DNA of 64,000 nucleotides from Candidatus Obscuribacter sp. Its GTDB lineage: Bacteria; Cyanobacteriota; Vampirovibrionia; Obscuribacterales; Obscuribacteraceae. Within the stretch, counting starts at the first letter, position 1. Every line of letters begins with the position of its first letter. The position numbers and the translations under genes were made by a program. The notes below the pieces were generated by a model. It saw nothing but the letters and a program-made list of their open reading frames with translations, had not been told where the DNA came from and did not search any database. Where the stretch lies: the NCBI GenBank assembly GCA_021772095.1, contig JADYXR010000051.1, positions 25,398-89,397 of the forward strand, read 5' to 3'. This document shows, one piece after another, positions 53,971 through 62,047 of the stretch.

Positions 53971-54780
53971 ATGGGAATCAAAGTCTGCGTCGCTGGCGTA
54001 ACTGGTTGGACCGGACAATGCGTCGGGCGAGCTATCATCGAGTCGACAGATATCGAACTAACTTCCGCAATCTCAAGGAAAGGTGCCGGCAAAGACATCG
54101 GAGAAGCACTCGGCGTAGCGAAGCTCAGTCGCGTAGTTTCGGAGAATGTAGAGGACGCGCTTTCGGAGCATGTCGACGTGCTGGTGGAATACACTGGCGC
54201 TGCGTCGGTAAAACGCAACGTAATGGCGGCGCTCGCGAAGAAGGTCAATGTCGTGATCGGCAGTTCCGGATTGACCGCCGCAGACTTCGAAGAAATCGAG
54301 AAAGCCGCCGCCGCCAACAATGTTGGTGTGATCAGCGCAGGAAATTTTTCAATCACCGCCGCCCTGGCGAAGCAATTCGCCTTGATGGCTGCAGAGCATC
54401 TACCCCAATGGGAGATCATCGATTACGCGTCATCAACAAAACCTGACGTGCCGAGCGGCACCGTACAAGAGTTAGCAGAAGAACTAGGAAAAGTGCGCGC
54501 CAACAAATTAGGCGTTTCACTCGACGACTTGCACGGACCGAAAGAGGCTCGCGGCGCGCAAATCGCAAACACGCCGGTGCATTCTTTACGCCTGCCCAGT
54601 TACGTAATCTCATTTGAAACAATCTTCGGTCTACCCAACGAAAGGCTCACCATCCGCCACGACTCAGGCAATGGCGCCGAACCATATGTTCAGGGAACGC
54701 TGCTCGCTATCAGAAAAGTCGTTTCACTCAAAGGACTTACTCGCGGACTGGACAAGCTTTTATTCACCGACTCGGTCTAG
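53971..54780 (+). CDS. dapB: Dihydrodipicolinate reductase-like protein (DapB), divergent active site
   Basis: The 269-residue protein starts at the ATG at 53971, with AAAGGAG six bases ahead. The N-terminal Rossmann loop is KVCVAGVTGWTGQCVGRAI, and the protein ends GTLLAIRKVVSLKGLTRGLD as DapB does. In E. coli DapB the catalytic region reads SHHxxKxDxPSGTA; here it is IIDYASSTKPDVPSGTV, so the two histidines are replaced by Ala/Ser while Lys and PSGT stay. I recall other bacterial DapB-like proteins with a DYA..KPDAPSGT pattern, so this may be a distinct clade. The enzyme would reduce the dihydrodipicolinate-type intermediate of lysine/diaminopimelate synthesis with NAD(P)H; activity is uncertain. 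Confidence 0.75.
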   Translation: MGIKVCVAGVTGWTGQCVGRAIIESTDIELTSAISRKGAGKDIGEALGVAKLSRVVSENVEDALSEHVDVLVEYTGAASVKRNVMAALAKKVNVVIGSSGLTAADFEEIEKAAAANNVGVISAGNFSITAALAKQFALMAAEHLPQWEIIDYASSTKPDVPSGTVQELAEELGKVRANKLGVSLDDLHGPKEARGAQIANTPVHSLRLPSYVISFETIFGLPNERLTIRHDSGNGAEPYVQGTLLAIRKVVSLKGLTRGLDKLLFTDSV

Positions 54781-54813
54781 CACAGCGATATTTGATCAGT
54801 ACCGCGCGAGCGC

Positions 54814-55029
54814 TCACCCGTGACGCGGGCGACGCATTTCGCTAGCTAGCTTTTTAGGGATCTTTATCAATGCTGTACGCGAATTCGGTTTACAACTGCC
54901 CTGAATCAGCTCACCCGCACACCCCCAAGCATTCCAATGACCACCAGCAGTGCGCTGATTCGTCGAACGGCTTTTGATTTCAAAATCTGCATGGTGACTG
55001 CCATCGGAGAGCGAAGCTCGAATCTTCAT
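54814..55029 (-). CDS. Possible small protein, unknown
   Basis: A 71-residue frame with ATG at 55029, preceded by GGGGAT and an AT-rich TATAAT-like stretch (GGGGATATAATAA). The sequence MKIRASLSDGSHHADFEIKS has no recognised family and ends in a basic tail (KIPKKLASEMRRPRHG). It lies opposite to the neighbours, between dapB and the toxin-antitoxin operon. It may be chance. Confidence 0.3.
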   Translation of the reverse strand: MKIRASLSDGSHHADFEIKSRSTNQRTAGGHWNAWGCAGELIQGSCKPNSRTALIKIPKKLASEMRRPRHG

Positions 55030-55114
55030 TTATTATATCCCCGACTACATATAGTCGCTGATTGCCCATCTGGCGTCGCACTGGCGCATTAAATTGCTGG
55101 TTTACAGATTAATT

Positions 55115-55165
55115 CCTCTCAAATTGAGAGATTGTCTATTGCCTAAATCCTCTCAATTTGAGAGG
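55115..55165 (+). promoter_or_regulatory. Paired palindromic operators of the higBA operon
   Basis: Two palindromes with the same core occur just upstream of the toxin start: CTCTCAAATTGAGAG at 55116-55130 and CCTCTCAATTTGAGAGG at 55149-55165. Their centres are about 34 bases apart, near three helical turns. In higBA-type modules the HigA antitoxin binds such sites and represses the operon. The sequence between them likely holds the promoter. Confidence 0.7.
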
Positions 55166-55187
55166 ATGTCTAAAAAGGAGCCGTGGC

Positions 55188-55472
55188 GTGGAAATTTTGA
55201 ATTCACGGATCATCAACCAGTTCATTGATGAACACGCCGACGCCGAAGCACCGTTGAATGACTGGGTGATCAAAACCAGAGCCGCTGAGTGGAAGAACAA
55301 CGCGGACGTACAAAAGACTTTTAACAGCGCGGACCATCTAGGAGATCAGAAGTTCATTTTCAACATCGGCGGCAACAATTTCCGTCTGGCAGCGATGGTC
55401 TGGATCTCTCAAGAACGAGTCTATGTCCTAAAAATCATGACTCATGCGGATTATGATAAGGAAAAATTCTAA
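55188..55472 (+). CDS. higB: HigB-type mRNA interferase toxin
   Basis: From the GTG at 55188 (AAAGGAG at 55174-55180) the toxin is 94 residues. It has WVIKTRAAEWKNNADVQKTF, then HLGDQKFIFNIGGNNFRLAA and VWISQERVYVLKIMTHADYD, the family pattern of PF09907 HigB toxins. They cut mRNA on the ribosome. The stop overlaps the antitoxin ATG by one base (TAATG). An upstream frame start at 55158 would run through the operator and is not used. Confidence 0.85.
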   Translation: MEILNSRIINQFIDEHADAEAPLNDWVIKTRAAEWKNNADVQKTFNSADHLGDQKFIFNIGGNNFRLAAMVWISQERVYVLKIMTHADYDKEKF

Positions 55473-55885
55473 TGGTGACTGAAAAATATAAGGCTCTTAT
55501 CGAGCGCTTTCCGCTTGTACCGATCAGGAGTGATGCGCACCTGAACGAAGCGCACGAAGTAGCTCAAAGCTTGATGCTGAGAGCAGAAGCGATGGCAACC
55601 GATGAAGCGGAATATCTTGAAGTTTTGCTCGGCGAAATCGCCAAGTACGAAAGCAAGCATCATGCCTTGAACATCGCCGAGATTCGACCGCATGAGCTTC
55701 TGCAGTCATTCATGAAAGACCACGGATTGAAGCAGGTAGCTGTTCAAGAAATTCTAGGTGTGTCTTCGGGCGTTATTAGCGAGCTTGTTGCCGGCAAACG
55801 TGAGCTGACTAAAGAGCACTGTGTGAAACTAGGACAGTACTTCAAAGTCACTCCAGCGTTGTTTCTTCCAAAGGTCTGCGCATAG
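55472..55885 (+). CDS. higA: HigA-type antitoxin with HTH domain
   Basis: The 137-residue protein has an N-terminal helical part and a C-terminal XRE helix-turn-helix: LLQSFMKDHGLKQVAVQEIL, then GVSSGVISELVAGKRELTKE and HCVKLGQYFKVTPALFL. That is the HigA architecture encoded next to HigB of PF09907 type. It should neutralise the toxin and bind the palindromes at 55115-55165. A strong intrinsic terminator follows 35 bases later. Confidence 0.87.
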   Translation: MVTEKYKALIERFPLVPIRSDAHLNEAHEVAQSLMLRAEAMATDEAEYLEVLLGEIAKYESKHHALNIAEIRPHELLQSFMKDHGLKQVAVQEILGVSSGVISELVAGKRELTKEHCVKLGQYFKVTPALFLPKVCA

Positions 55886-55920
55886 AAGCCAGATGCCGTA
55901 TCAAAAGACGCCTGCGGTTA

Positions 55921-55969
55921 GAAGAAACAGAAAGGGGGCGAAAGCCCTCTTTCTGTTTCTTCCCGGTAG
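55921..55969 (+). terminator. Strong intrinsic terminator after higBA
   Basis: A 19-base stem (55921-55939 with 55944-55962, one G-T wobble) closes a GAAA tetraloop: GAAGAAACAGAAAGGGGGC and its partner. The right arm itself is T-rich (TTTCTGTTTCTTC). It probably also limits read-through from the converging membrane protein gene. Confidence 0.8.
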
Positions 55970-56032
55970 TGCAACTTATACTCCTGCACCACCAACTGTA
56001 AATTCGAAATTCACTTCAACCCCATCTGCGTT

Positions 56033-56353
56033 TCATTTCTGAAAACAGTGTCGAATCCACAATTTTTTCGCCAGGGGGATCGACTGAGAGGAAAGGAGAA
56101 ACCCGAGGGTTGGAACAATAGCGTCGAGAAAGTAGCGATGGGAGCCTAGCGAGTAGAACACCCCTGAAGCGACTGTATAAGTGATCGCACAAATCAAAAC
56201 GATTCGAGTCTTACTGCCTTCCCAGGCTTTGTTCGCTTCGACACGGAGGTTTCTTTGCTTAAACTGATCGAGGACCTCGTCAATGGCTCGAAGACGGTTC
56301 TCAATTGCGGCTAGTCGTTCTTCAGGGGTACCGGGATGCTGCTCATCGGGCAT
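56033..56353 (-). CDS. Small membrane protein downstream of Lhr-type helicase
   Basis: The 106-residue protein has an N-terminal coiled-coil-like charged part (ERLAAIENRLRAIDEVLDQF) and two membrane helices (IVLICAITYTVASGVFYSL, FLDAIVPTLGFLLSSQSIPL). Its start overlaps the helicase stop by one base (TAATG), so it is translationally coupled. I do not recognise the family. A helicase-linked role is only suggested by position. Confidence 0.65.
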   Translation of the reverse strand: MPDEQHPGTPEERLAAIENRLRAIDEVLDQFKQRNLRVEANKAWEGSKTRIVLICAITYTVASGVFYSLGSHRYFLDAIVPTLGFLLSSQSIPLAKKLWIRHCFQK

Positions 56354-59300
56354 TATCTAACTCCGACCATCGGCAGTTGCACTCGACTGGAATCTTCGAC
56401 AGAGTGGAAGACGCCATTTTCAAAAACGATTATACCTGTCGAGCTAGCGGACACGCGTGGACCGGGCACTATAATTCCCACCAGATTTAGCGGATCGCCT
56501 GCTGAAAATTTCACGATTTCGTTTTCACGTTCCACATTTTTGCTGGCGCGGAGCGACTCTACCGCTAAGGGCATGGCGAACTGCTCTCCGAGAAAACCGT
56601 TGACGAAACGACCGCCGCGAATTTTTCCTTGTGCTTCGAGGCGTCGCAGCATCATCAGGATATCTCGCCATTTTGGAACGATTGTTTCTCGAGTTAAAAG
56701 TTCGCGGAAAACTACACCATAGCGTTTCAACAGCATCCAGCAAACTGCTTCCACATGTTCGTCCGGAGTACCAAAACTTTCAGTATGAACTCGGCTCCAG
56801 CGACCTTGGCTGTTGCGCGCCCTGGCGGAACCGCCACTTAAACCTTGCCCGGAACGCCGCTTCGGATAGGTAAGTGCACGCAGATTATCGAAACCGTCAG
56901 CAGTGACAAGACCAGCTGTAACCAGCTCCCAGAGCGCCATCTCTACTTCGGTTTTTAAAAGTCGAGCGCCGCGCGCCACATCGATGAAGAATGAGGCTCC
57001 TCGCTCCGTAAGGAAATCGTGAACTTTGCGAGCTTGACTGCTCAGTACACTCAAATCGAACTCAAGCGATTGAGGCGACATCCAATCAGACTCTTCGCGC
57101 AAATAGAACGCAACTGGAGAGGCGCTAGTTGGAATAACTCTTCGATTGGCCACATCGGTTGTATCGCGACCAGGCATAAGGGCCGCATGTGGAGACAGCC
57201 TTGCCCAGCCGATCTGACCGGTCAGACAAAGATTGTCGAGGAAAGTCGCCTTATAGTTTTTCACGCGACGCGCGAGAATCTGCGATTCCCAACTACTGGC
57301 ACCAGCTTCATAACCCTGTAGCTGCTTGAGAATTTCGAGAGTGCCATGCTGCATGACGAGCTGACTGCCGGGTGTGACGTGCTGCCATGCGAAAAGCCAC
57401 GACATGTATTGGGCCGCCGTCACAGGCTCGATTTGTTTTCGGATGGTGCCGATTGTGAGGCGATGGATTCGCGCCAACAGTCCGCGTTCGCACCACTCGA
57501 CAATCTCGATTACATCTGCGGTTCCGTTGGACCCGGACGTATTTGTTGAAGCCGCACTAGAACCATTCAAATTGGCACCGTTCAATTTCGAAGTGGCCGC
57601 TCGGTCGGTAAAGGTTCCTCGCAAAACGGCACCGCGAGCCTCGCTCTGCAGTAAAGCTCGATCGATCTCAGGAATCGTCAACCCGATTCGCGCAGACAAT
57701 TCGCCGGCGGTGACTGGTCCCAGATGCATCATCCAACCGCTCACCATTTGCTCGAAGACCTTGTCCGATTTCTCTGCATCTTCCGTAGACAGCTCACCAT
57801 CAGGAAAAGCTATCGCGAAGTTCGTGTCAGCTTCGCGTGACACCCAGACCGGACCAACCAAATCCGGTCCATTTTTATGAACCGAGTTGACCTTCGAAGC
57901 GCTCGTTGTGCCCAGTTCCGAAGGCAGTCTTTGGACCGACGCGCGTCCGGCTGCAAGCAATGCATCGAAATGAACGCTCCACAATTCCTCTGAAGTCTTT
58001 TCATCCGGCCAACGAAAATTCAGCGGCAGCGCGACGACAGTTTTCATCAAGTCGTGCAATTCATCAGGATCTCGAATGTCGGGCATCGCATCCGATACGA
58101 CTTTGGCAATCGCTGCTGGATCGAGCCGACCAAATTCTGAAGCCACACTATCTGGTAGCATGCGACGCATACCAACTGCACGTGCACGACGTTCTTCAAG
58201 TGGTGCGTCGTCTAGGTAGGCATAAGGATTAGCATTCAGTATTTCATGACAAAACTCTGACGGTTGCGTCGTGTCCACAGCGACGCATTGAATGGTACCG
58301 TCGATGATGCCATTGAGGACTCTCTCGAGACCCTCCATATCCATAGCCTCGGTCAGCACATCGCTCATCACTTCGTCTATCAAAGGATGCTCCGGCAGGA
58401 CGATATCACCGACGATGTTGTCCTGACAGGCTGCCGCCTGCGGAAACACCGCCGCCAACAAATCCTCAGCGCGCATTCGCTGAATTTGTGGTGGCACCTT
58501 TTTACCGCCGCTGAATCGAGGGAGTGCTAGAGATCGATTTGCGTCCCATCGAAATCGGGTCGTAAACAACGGAGACTGCAGCGCCGTCTGCTCCAGCGTA
58601 TGCCGCAAGCTGGCTGGATGGACATACTGAAAAACATCAATCAGAGGAAAACTATGCTGATCCGTCAACGAAATGACGATACCATCATCGGTGGCAGCAG
58701 CTTGAAGTTCGATATTAAAGCTCCGACAAAATTTCTTACGGAGCGCCAGTCCCCAAGCCTTGTTTATACGCCCACCAAACGGCGCGTGAATGATCAGCTG
58801 CATGCCGCCGGACTCGTCAAAGAAACGCTCAGCAACGATCTTATCCTGGTTAGGGACATGACCTAGAACCAGGCGGCCATTTACGATATAGTCGACCGCT
58901 TGTTCCGCGCCTGCCCGGTCGAGCCCGCACTCTCGCTTAAGGAATTCAACGCCGTCCGATTGCTTTTGCGAAACGACAAATTCTTCCAATTCTTTGCGAA
59001 TTTCAGAAACGCACGCCGACAATTCGATTGTCCTTGCCGGTGCTTCACCCCGCCAAAACGGCACGTTAGGTGAGGCGCCGTGTGCATCTTCCACTAATAT
59101 TTTTCCAGCGACACCTTCAACTCGGCGAATTCGCCATGAGGTGTTTCCCAGCAAGAAGATATCACCGCGACTGCTGTCAATAGCAAAGTCTTCATCGACA
59201 GTGCCGACCACAACCTGCTCCGGTTCAACCAAAACGGTATAAACGCCGATGTCCGGAATCGCGCCACCGTTCATAATTGCGAGCATGCGCGACCCGCGTC

Positions 59301-60810
59301 TCGCTTTGAGAACCTTGTTTATTCCGTCACGGTGCAGATACTTTCCGTATTTTACTTTCCTTCCGGCCAACCCCTCAGAGAGCATCTCGATAATCGAATC
59401 AAAAATTTCACGCGTCAAATTTCTGTATGGATACGCCATTCGTACCATGTCAAAAAGCTCATCCTCGTCCCAATCATTGGTCGCGCATGAGGCGACGATC
59501 TGCTGCGCAAGCACATCTCGGGGATGTTCAGGAATCATAATTCGATCTAACTCACCAGCTCTGATCGCTCGGATCAAAGCCGCGCATTCGAGAAGTTCAT
59601 CACGGGTGGTGGCAAACAAACGACCTTTTGGTACCGCCCCACGCCAGTGACCGGCTCTACCGATGCGCTGCAAAGCCACAGCAATACTGCGCGGCGAACC
59701 GATCTGACATACCAGATCGATGTTGCCGATATCGATACCAAGTTCCAATGAAGCAGTCGCGACCAGCACCTTGTACTCGCCCGACTTGAGCTTCTGTTCC
59801 GCTTCCAGTCTGAGTTTTCGCGACAAACTTCCGTGGTGTGTGCCGACAAATTCCTCACCCAAACGCGAAGCCAACTGATGAGCCACTCGCTCTGCCAGCC
59901 TTCGGGTGTTGACGAAAACCAATGTGGACCTGTTTTCGCCGGATAATTTCACGATGCGCTCATACATGTCGTCCCACATTTCATTGGAAGCGACCGCACC
60001 AAGCGGCGTCTCTGGAACTTCAACAGCGAGATCAAGTTCACGCTTGCTGGAAATCTGAATGATTGCAGGCTCCGGACGAGTGCTTCCCACAAGAAACTTG
60101 GCGATGTCTTCAATTGGCTTTTGCGTTGCAGAAAGACCGATGCGAACAGGAGATTTGGCGCACACAGCCTCCAGCCGTTCGAGCGTCAAGGTCAAATGAC
60201 TGCCGCGTTTGTCGTCAGCCATGGCGTGAATTTCGTCCACGATTACGGTCGACACCGTGGACAAAACTGCGCGGCTCTTTTCCGCAGTCACCAATATGTA
60301 TAGAGACTCGGGAGTCGTAACCAGAATGTGCGGCGGCTGCGTGAGCATCTTGCGCCGCTCCGAAGCCAACGTATCACCAGTACGCACTGCCGTGCGAATC
60401 TCGGACATCGTCAGTCCTTTCGACGCCGCAAGCTCCATAATCTCGGCAAGCGGACTCTCAAGGTTCTTATTCACGTCATTACTGAGTGCCTTGAGCGGCG
60501 AGACATACAGCACTTCGGTCTGCGCCTTCAGCTCACCTGCCAGCGCCTTGCGAACCAGTGCATCGATACAAGCCAGAAAGGCAGACAATGTCTTACCAGA
60601 ACCAGTCGGCGCAGAAATCAACACACTACGTTCACTTACAATGTGTGGCCACCCGGCAATCTGTGGCTCCGTAGGCGTTCCAAATTTGCTGACAAACCAT
60701 TCAGCAACCAACGGATGCGCCCAAGCCAACGGATCCTCAGCACTCTGAAGCGCCGCAATCCGCTTGGATTGCGTTTCAGCCGTTGCCAAATTGCCGCGTC
60801 GCTTTTGCAT
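56353..60810 (-). CDS. lhr: Lhr-type large DEAD/DEAH-box helicase
   Basis: The 1485-residue protein is close to the length of full Lhr helicases. Walker A is APTGSGKT at 67-74, motif II DEIH at 192-195, motif III SAT near 227, motif IV region STLVFVNTRRLAERVA, and motif VI QRIGRAGH at 381-388. LVATASLELGIDIGNIDLV is the Lhr pattern. A long Lhr-specific C-terminal part follows (winged helix and Lhr_WH-like domains, RLPSELGTTSASK, FDLSVLSSQARKVHDFLTER). Lhr proteins are 3'-5' helicases linked to DNA repair or RNA. A small Gly/Ser/Asn-rich linker (KLNGANLNGSSAASTNTSGS) sits near residue 1085. It is translated with the small membrane protein downstream. Confidence 0.9.
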   Translation of the reverse strand: MQKRRGNLATAETQSKRIAALQSAEDPLAWAHPLVAEWFVSKFGTPTEPQIAGWPHIVSERSVLISAPTGSGKTLSAFLACIDALVRKALAGELKAQTEVLYVSPLKALSNDVNKNLESPLAEIMELAASKGLTMSEIRTAVRTGDTLASERRKMLTQPPHILVTTPESLYILVTAEKSRAVLSTVSTVIVDEIHAMADDKRGSHLTLTLERLEAVCAKSPVRIGLSATQKPIEDIAKFLVGSTRPEPAIIQISSKRELDLAVEVPETPLGAVASNEMWDDMYERIVKLSGENRSTLVFVNTRRLAERVAHQLASRLGEEFVGTHHGSLSRKLRLEAEQKLKSGEYKVLVATASLELGIDIGNIDLVCQIGSPRSIAVALQRIGRAGHWRGAVPKGRLFATTRDELLECAALIRAIRAGELDRIMIPEHPRDVLAQQIVASCATNDWDEDELFDMVRMAYPYRNLTREIFDSIIEMLSEGLAGRKVKYGKYLHRDGINKVLKARRGSRMLAIMNGGAIPDIGVYTVLVEPEQVVVGTVDEDFAIDSSRGDIFLLGNTSWRIRRVEGVAGKILVEDAHGASPNVPFWRGEAPARTIELSACVSEIRKELEEFVVSQKQSDGVEFLKRECGLDRAGAEQAVDYIVNGRLVLGHVPNQDKIVAERFFDESGGMQLIIHAPFGGRINKAWGLALRKKFCRSFNIELQAAATDDGIVISLTDQHSFPLIDVFQYVHPASLRHTLEQTALQSPLFTTRFRWDANRSLALPRFSGGKKVPPQIQRMRAEDLLAAVFPQAAACQDNIVGDIVLPEHPLIDEVMSDVLTEAMDMEGLERVLNGIIDGTIQCVAVDTTQPSEFCHEILNANPYAYLDDAPLEERRARAVGMRRMLPDSVASEFGRLDPAAIAKVVSDAMPDIRDPDELHDLMKTVVALPLNFRWPDEKTSEELWSVHFDALLAAGRASVQRLPSELGTTSASKVNSVHKNGPDLVGPVWVSREADTNFAIAFPDGELSTEDAEKSDKVFEQMVSGWMMHLGPVTAGELSARIGLTIPEIDRALLQSEARGAVLRGTFTDRAATSKLNGANLNGSSAASTNTSGSNGTADVIEIVEWCERGLLARIHRLTIGTIRKQIEPVTAAQYMSWLFAWQHVTPGSQLVMQHGTLEILKQLQGYEAGASSWESQILARRVKNYKATFLDNLCLTGQIGWARLSPHAALMPGRDTTDVANRRVIPTSASPVAFYLREESDWMSPQSLEFDLSVLSSQARKVHDFLTERGASFFIDVARGARLLKTEVEMALWELVTAGLVTADGFDNLRALTYPKRRSGQGLSGGSARARNSQGRWSRVHTESFGTPDEHVEAVCWMLLKRYGVVFRELLTRETIVPKWRDILMMLRRLEAQGKIRGGRFVNGFLGEQFAMPLAVESLRASKNVERENEIVKFSAGDPLNLVGIIVPGPRVSASSTGIIVFENGVFHSVEDSSRVQLPMVGVR

Positions 60811-60991
60811 CGCGCAATGAACCCCATATTCGCCACTAAGTTTAGATTATAGCGGCGAAACGGCAGAATGCTCACGGCATTTAATCCAACCCTTGCAGCT
60901 TTCCATCATTTCGCAAATATATGTGGAATTCACCGGTTTCTTGGCTCAACCCATTCGCTATCTTATTGCAAGAGCCGCGACGGAGAGCAAC

Positions 60992-61201
60992 ATGGAAGAC
61001 GTTTACGACACTTACGATGGACCAGCACTGCCACCATCCAAGCGTACAATCTCGTTTTCCCCGCCGATCAGAATGGGCAGCCCACCGATCGACGAAAACC
61101 AATCCGAAGAAAATCCGGATAAAGTGGAAAAACTATCGGAACCCCGCCGCTTGCGCTACACCGAACTCCGCTTCACGTTACCGCAAGCCCTGTTCCGATA
61201 G
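60992..61201 (+). CDS. Small uncharacterised protein
   Basis: A 69-residue frame starts at an ATG at 60992 with a good GGAGAG site about five bases ahead (60982-60987). The protein is Pro/Ser/Glu-rich and acidic at first (DVYDTYDGPALPPSKRTISF) and basic at the end. Its last 29 bases overlap the end of the GNAT gene on the other strand. No family is recognised. It may be a real small gene, as the ribosome site is convincing. Confidence 0.5.
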   Translation: MEDVYDTYDGPALPPSKRTISFSPPIRMGSPPIDENQSEENPDKVEKLSEPRRLRYTELRFTLPQALFR

Positions 61202-61676
61202 TCGAACGCCATTCGAAAAGCACGTCCGGCTCTTTCTCTTCGTTATCGATGCCATCCGTTTCTTCTATCTCAACAAAACCTTGCTTGGCATAAAATTTTC
61301 TGGCAATCGCATTTTTTTGAAACGCCCAAATCTTCAGATATGGCGAATGATTTTTCGCGACATTCAAAAGCCGACTGCCAAGCCCAACGCCCTGAGCATC
61401 AGGCAATAGATAAAGATGATCGACAAAGTAATCGTTAAAAGCAATGAAACCACAAATCTCTTTGGTATCATCTGTGATGGCAACATAAACGATATCTTTG
61501 TTCAAAACATGTTCCGTGAAGAAGATCGCATCCTCTTCAGGCGTGTGCAACTGAGGCAGAAACGGCAACGACGTCTCTTTAGAAATTTTGAAAACCTTCG
61601 CAACTTCAGCCATATCACGATGCCCACCCTCACGGATGGAGTAATCGCGCTCCACTGACTCTTCTTTAGTTTTCAA
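61173..61676 (-). CDS. GNAT family N-acetyltransferase
   Basis: The 167-residue protein starts at a TTG at 61676 with GAGGAG five bases upstream. It has the GNAT fold: REGGHRDMAEVAKVFKISK, VYVAITDDTKEICGFIAF, the acetyl-CoA loop LLPDAQGVGLGSRLLNVAK and RKFYAKQGFVEIEETDG at the end. These fit enzymes that acetylate small amines or protein N-termini. The C-terminal tail (VLFEWRSTIGTGLAVT) is not typical. Substrate unknown. Confidence 0.85.
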   Translation of the reverse strand: MKTKEESVERDYSIREGGHRDMAEVAKVFKISKETSLPFLPQLHTPEEDAIFFTEHVLNKDIVYVAITDDTKEICGFIAFNDYFVDHLYLLPDAQGVGLGSRLLNVAKNHSPYLKIWAFQKNAIARKFYAKQGFVEIEETDGIDNEEKEPDVLFEWRSTIGTGLAVT

Positions 61677-62047
61677 AGGCTCCTCAAATAATTCAGATCA
61701 GATCTTCATGATCCTCGCTGGATAAGACAATCACCGAGCGAGTGAAACAACGCGCATGCCGATTTCGTGCGCTACTGACCGAACCGCATTATACACGATG
61801 CCCGCCAGCAGCAGGCTCAGACGCTTAGACAGATTCGCCTCCTGACTGATTGCGGTGCACAATAATCGCGCCGCAGCGCGCTCGCGACCTGGGATGCACA
61901 AACTATCACGCCGGCGATGCAGCGGGTTCACAACAATCACAAACTGGCAATATCCATACCTGCTCTCATTCTTATTTCTCCCAGTGACAGTAACGGTCCA
62001 ATCACGCGACAATGCTAGCCGCTGCAATATCCAAATTTTGGAAACCC
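61677..62047. other. 371-base intergenic region
   Basis: Between divergent genes: the GNAT gene and the M15 peptidase gene. It contains a 118-codon minus-strand frame (61731-62087) with no family pattern, treated as chance. No RNA gene, repeat or strong promoter pair was found. Confidence 0.45.

Noticed and set aside
57374..57880. Plus-strand 168-codon frame inside lhr
   Set aside because: Antisense shadow of the helicase; no ribosome site or family match.
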